This document shows, in pieces, positions 61,701 through 64,000 of a DNA stretch of 64,000 bases. Position 1 is the stretch's first letter. Each line of letters begins with the position of its first letter. Where the stretch lies: assembly GCA_023957375.1 (NCBI GenBank), contig JAMLHB010000001.1:496001-560000 (forward strand), in the 5' to 3' direction. The notes below the pieces were generated by a model that saw only the letters and a list, made by a program, of their open reading frames with translations, made no database searches and was not told the origin of the DNA. The translations under genes were made by a program, and so were the position numbers. The stretch comes from Flavobacteriales bacterium. GTDB lineage: Bacteria > Bacteroidota > Bacteroidia > Flavobacteriales_F > PHOS-HE28.

Positions 61701-62895
61701 AGGATTCATCGATCACATCCGGGGCTGCCAAGGTCAGGCCGGGCAGCACATGCACCGAATAGACGTATGTCTGCAGGGCCGGAATGGGGCAGGCACCGTC
61801 GCTTACCGTAAGGATGAACGGAAAGAAGCCCGAGGCATTGGATACCCCGGACCAGCATACATGGGCCGTAAGAGGATTGGTTCCGCTATAGGTAATGGTG
61901 GCCCCCGGCAGGTTTTGGGCAATGTTGGTGGTGGCGGTGAGCACGTCGCCCGCGTTTGGATCGGAGATCACGGCATCAAAGCAGAAGTTGCCCGATTCAC
62001 AGATCTCGATGGCCCGCGGGCCTGTTTGCGTGGCTTGGCCGGAAAGGGCATCCACAATGCCGGTGGCGGGGTCCGGAGGCACGTTGCTGCACGGATAGGC
62101 AATGAATTGCATGTCGCGCATGATGGCGCCGATCCACGCGCCATTGGCATTGTACTGGTCTACGCGGACCACCACCACCCAGTTGCCTACTTGGTTCAAG
62201 GTGAAGGTCACTTGCCCGCTTGCAGGGTCCAGGGTGATGCCCGGGATCGGCTGCTGCCCGGTATGGGGGCTGACATAAGGCAGGTTCACGCCGCCCGTGT
62301 TCATGGCGGAAATAAAGGTGTAGGCCAGTGAGTCGCCCTGTGCATCGAAGGCCCCGTAGCTGTACGAGATGGGATAGCCCGCGCAGACGAACGGAATGGC
62401 CGTGTTCGTGAATTGGGCGGAATTGTCGCAAGGGCCTGCCTGATTGTTGATCCGCGCTTCGATGTATACGTCCTTGTCGCCCGGGTTCACCAAGTTGGCG
62501 ATGGCTCCGTTGCGCCAAGGAGCCGACCAGGAAACCGTCCAGTAATTGCACGGTGGCAGGGTTACCGTGCCCGTATAGATGTACTGCTGAATGCCCGGCA
62601 ACGTGCCGCCTTGGCAGGTGCTGTTCGGCAACTCCAAGTTGCACAGTTGGGAGATCTCCACCCCGCCCGGGGTGCTCACGTTCACCGTTTTATTGCCGCA
62701 AGGGCTTTGTACCGCCAGGGTATAGGAGTTGTTCAGGCTTACCCCGGCACAATCCCGGTATACCACCAACGTGATTCGGTACTGATTCCCTCCCAGGCAT
62801 TGGTAGTAGATCTCGCCGCCCGCGATGTGCGTGGCTTTCGCAACGGATATGGCGAAGAACCCCAAGACAATGGTGAGAAGCAGTTTGCGGAACAT
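58798..62895 (-). CDS. Very large secreted protein with SprB-like repeats, PKD domain and type B T9SS sorting domain
   Basis: Protein of 1365 residues. A signal peptide (residues 1-21) is followed by an N-terminal part of about 400 residues with several Cys pairs. Two super-repeats of about 230 residues follow, each with a SprB-type unit (DESCAGNGDGSATV ... YQVTVTDANGC) and a long unit (DAGPDLVGCLGDLPVLLSG ... LWNDPAAQTTATATGLAAGGYTLTV). A PKD domain (WQFGDGTSSTSMSPVHTYPAGTYTVSL) and a second PKD (WFWSFGDGGTSANPDPAYHYLEPG) precede the type B sorting domain (NAFTPNPNGG ... FRMRIFNRWGELVFES). It is probably a cell-surface adhesin, secreted by the type IX system with its SprF-like partner encoded directly downstream. 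Confidence 0.92.
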   Translation of the reverse strand: MFRKLLLTIVLGFFAISVAKATHIAGGEIYYQCLGGNQYRITLVVYRDCAGVSLNNSYTLAVQSPCGNKTVNVSTPGGVEISQLCNLELPNSTCQGGTLPGIQQYIYTGTVTLPPCNYWTVSWSAPWRNGAIANLVNPGDKDVYIEARINNQAGPCDNSAQFTNTAIPFVCAGYPISYSYGAFDAQGDSLAYTFISAMNTGGVNLPYVSPHTGQQPIPGITLDPASGQVTFTLNQVGNWVVVVRVDQYNANGAWIGAIMRDMQFIAYPCSNVPPDPATGIVDALSGQATQTGPRAIEICESGNFCFDAVISDPNAGDVLTATTNIAQNLPGATITYSGTNPLTAHVCWSGVSNASGFFPFILTVSDGACPIPALQTYVYSVHVLPGLTLAAPDVIDESCAGNGDGSATVNVAVGTAPFQYAWSTGETTQGIVAEAGAYQVTVTDANGCVSHPQDVTIGEANQPASADAGPDLVGCLGDLPVLLSGSVANAPDGAWAGGAGNFGGSGLNASYAPTAAEIAAGGVDLYLTTTGDSPCGQAQDTVHISFPNSFAGGQLGSTNLTCNGAGNGTASFTPANPGLQFLWNDPAAQTTATATGLAAGGYTLTVSDGFGCDTTLNAVIQEPGALAITDLVVVDETCFGNGTGSITATVQGGTAPYQYAWSTNDTGAVLHASAGTYSLTVVDANNCAPVQGTATIDALGQPNAANAGVDLMACFSSLPVQLSGTVTNASGGTWSGGGGTFSNTGLQSTYMPTAAEISAQGLDLVLTTTGNTNCPPATDTVHLTLLNSFSGASMASSDLNCHGDHSGSAVFSPSGPGLSFLWNDPSAQTTATAMGLAAGTYAITVTDTHGCDTTATVSIGEPATLLADSIWGSSPTCAGQANGHATVLPVGGTPPFYYQWSANANGQTTPTAHGLPQGAYTVVVTDANGCQDQATVTLTDPLPVLLTAQVDDTVCVNTPVPLTAQASGGTGNHTVTWAGIGTGGSLLYSFPASQVVQVSVTDQNGCTGPILQLPVVVLDLSQATLHTQGDTAFCPGGTASVSAWVTGYPGPVSIAWPQISATGNGPFNITASTSCNLDVTATDVCANSLAATIAIAVETPPSISLPPIIAQGCAPLTVHFPTGLTNQPVTYAWQFGDGTSSTSMSPVHTYPAGTYTVSLAVTTPLGCTAAALNTGLVEAYAPPVAAFTADPWVTDADHADIQFTDQSSGAVSSWFWSFGDGGTSANPDPAYHYLEPGTWEVLLSVSDDHGCTATAAHVVQVDPLYDITLPNAFTPNPNGGGGGFFDPTDLGNDVFYPFVRFVKDFRMRIFNRWGELVFESNDVKKGWDGYYRGQLSQQDVYVYQLWVRFVDNKESQRTGDLTLFR

Positions 62896-63082
62896 CGGGG
62901 GGGGACGTAGTGCCTTAGCCCTCCTACGGGGAAGCCCGTATGAGGTTACCTCCTGTGCCGCCTACTTGGTCCGGGCAGGTGTACCGGGATGGGCCATGCC
63001 GTGCAACAAGCATCCGGGGGAAGCTTTCGGACCAAGGGCCAAAGACCTCGGTGGCCTTGGAATAAGGCAGGCCACGCGTGGG

Positions 63083-63096
63083 TATCTTCGCGGCCC
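63083..63096 (+). promoter_or_regulatory. Promoter-like block of ffh
   Basis: TATCTTCGCGGCCC. A TTG at 63057-63059 lies 23 bp upstream, within the range seen for -33 elements. The ATG is 14 bp after its end. Confidence 0.6.
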
Positions 63097-63109
63097 TGAA
63101 ACCGGAGGA

Positions 63110-64000
63110 ATGTTCGAGAACCTGAACGACAAGCTGGAACGCGCTTTCAAAGTGCTCAAGGGCCAAGGCCAGATCACGGAGATCAACGTGGCTGAAACGG
63201 TCAAGGAGATCCGCCGTGCGCTGCTGGACGCTGACGTGAACTACAAAACCGCCAAGGAATTCACCGATCGCGTGAAGGCCAAGGCACTGGGCCAGAACGT
63301 GCTCACCGCCGTCAGCCCAGGCCAGTTGCTCACCAAGGTCACCCACGATGAACTTGCGGAGCTGATGGGCGGTCGCAACGCGGGCATCAACCTCAGCGGC
63401 AACCCCACGGTGGTGCTCATGAGCGGCCTGCAGGGGTCGGGCAAAACCACCTTCAGCGGCAAACTGGCCAACTACCTGCGCAAGAAGGGCCGCAAGGTGC
63501 TGCTCACTGCGGCCGACGTGTACCGCCCTGCGGCCATCGACCAGTTGGAGACGCTGGGCAAACAGTTGGACATCGCCGTGTACAGCGAGCGCGACAACAA
63601 AGACCCCGTGGGAATCGCCAAGAACGCCATCGTACACGCCAAACAGCACGGCTTCACCGCCGTGATCATCGACACCGCCGGGCGCCTGGCCGTGGATGAG
63701 GCCATGATGGATGAGATCACGCGCATCAAGAAGGCCATCAGCCCGCAGGAAACGCTCTTCGTGGTGGATGCCATGACCGGCCAGGATGCCGTGAACACCG
63801 CCAAGGCCTTCAACGACCGCCTCAACATCGACGGGGTGGTGCTCACCAAGCTCGACGGCGACGCACGCGGCGGCGCAGCCCTCACCATCCGCAGCGTGGT
63901 GGACAAACCCATCAAATTCATCGGCACCGGTGAAAAGATGGAAGCCATCGATGAGTTCCATCCGGACCGCATGGCCGGCCGCATCCTCGGCATGGGCGAC
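63110..64000 (+). CDS. ffh: Signal recognition particle protein Ffh, 3' end outside the window
   Basis: 297 residues are present, from the ATG at 63110 behind GGAGGA, which is too close to act as a normal ribosome binding site. The N domain (MFENLNDKLERAFKVLKGQG) and G domain are complete to the window end: P loop MSGLQGSGKTTFSGKLA, VYRPAAIDQL, IIDTAGRL, TKLDGDARGGAAL. The methionine-rich M domain lies outside. It targets inner-membrane proteins to the translocon. The upstream boundary is the promoter block at 63083. Confidence 0.97.
   Translation, partial: MFENLNDKLERAFKVLKGQGQITEINVAETVKEIRRALLDADVNYKTAKEFTDRVKAKALGQNVLTAVSPGQLLTKVTHDELAELMGGRNAGINLSGNPTVVLMSGLQGSGKTTFSGKLANYLRKKGRKVLLTAADVYRPAAIDQLETLGKQLDIAVYSERDNKDPVGIAKNAIVHAKQHGFTAVIIDTAGRLAVDEAMMDEITRIKKAISPQETLFVVDAMTGQDAVNTAKAFNDRLNIDGVVLTKLDGDARGGAALTIRSVVDKPIKFIGTGEKMEAIDEFHPDRMAGRILGMGD

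Overview
This is a GC-rich chromosomal segment from a member of the Bacteroidota, most likely a Flavobacteriales lineage. The evidence is the gliding/type IX secretion genes (gldF, gldG, a PorP/SprF-type protein), four secreted proteins with type IX sorting domains, a TonB-dependent receptor with a carboxypeptidase-like N-terminal domain, the MoxR-DUF58-DUF4350-DUF4129-SpoIIM block, the DUF5683-dapB-lepB operon, and -7 promoter boxes of the TAnnTTTG type. The species cannot be named from the sequence. The high GC suggests one of the uncultured environmental lineages rather than a classical low-GC Flavobacterium; that is inference. Coding density is high and most of the window is ordinary housekeeping sequence.

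Layout. 1-4442 (minus): DUF5683 protein, dapB, lepB and a second signal peptidase cut by the window edge, with a complete IS5-type element inserted between the DUF5683 gene and dapB. 4564-7867: comEC coupled to a small Rieske protein, then a metallo-beta-lactamase-fold hydrolase. 8254-11308: ribosomal protein S1, an acyltransferase and a secreted thioredoxin-like protein. 11418-11850: no gene, but two tandem copies of a complex, covarying structured element, the most unusual feature of the window. 11976-16495: two cyclophilins, a DEAD-box helicase and a TPR sensor with a decayed kinase domain. 16631-19144: a large secreted type IX cargo. 19474-26862 (minus): SAM hydrolase-family enzyme, monooxygenase-fold protein and TPR protein, then gldF-gldG-DUF4340, dnaN and a META-domain protein. 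26931-29606: phoH-purC and a small type IX cargo. 29648-31173: a type II restriction-modification pair with less GC-rich sequence. 31380-33273: two small unknown proteins and an alcohol dehydrogenase. 33333-39486 (minus): the MoxR/DUF58 block. 39567-44777: MORN protein, PBP1C, a secreted trypsin-fold protease and a small secreted protein. 44778-45245: an array of small palindromes. 45246-49726: Dps, TMEM220-like protein, TonB receptor and a divergent outer-membrane protein. 49767-52271: flippase and glycosyltransferase. 52346-57734: tRNA-His, a cation efflux protein, nhaA, arginase, argS. 57789-62895: a PorP/SprF protein and a 1365-residue type-B cargo. 63110-64000: ffh, cut by the window end.

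How the genes fit together. The type IX theme recurs: GldF/GldG are the gliding ABC transporter, the PorP/SprF protein is encoded directly behind its probable type-B client, and three type-A cargos are scattered elsewhere. At least eight genes share a promoter-like block whose best form is TAnnTTTGCGGCCC, placed very close to the start codon in several cases. The best candidates for undescribed biology are the paired structured elements at 11418-11850, then the palindrome array at 45016-45168 and the CYxNND secreted repeat family.
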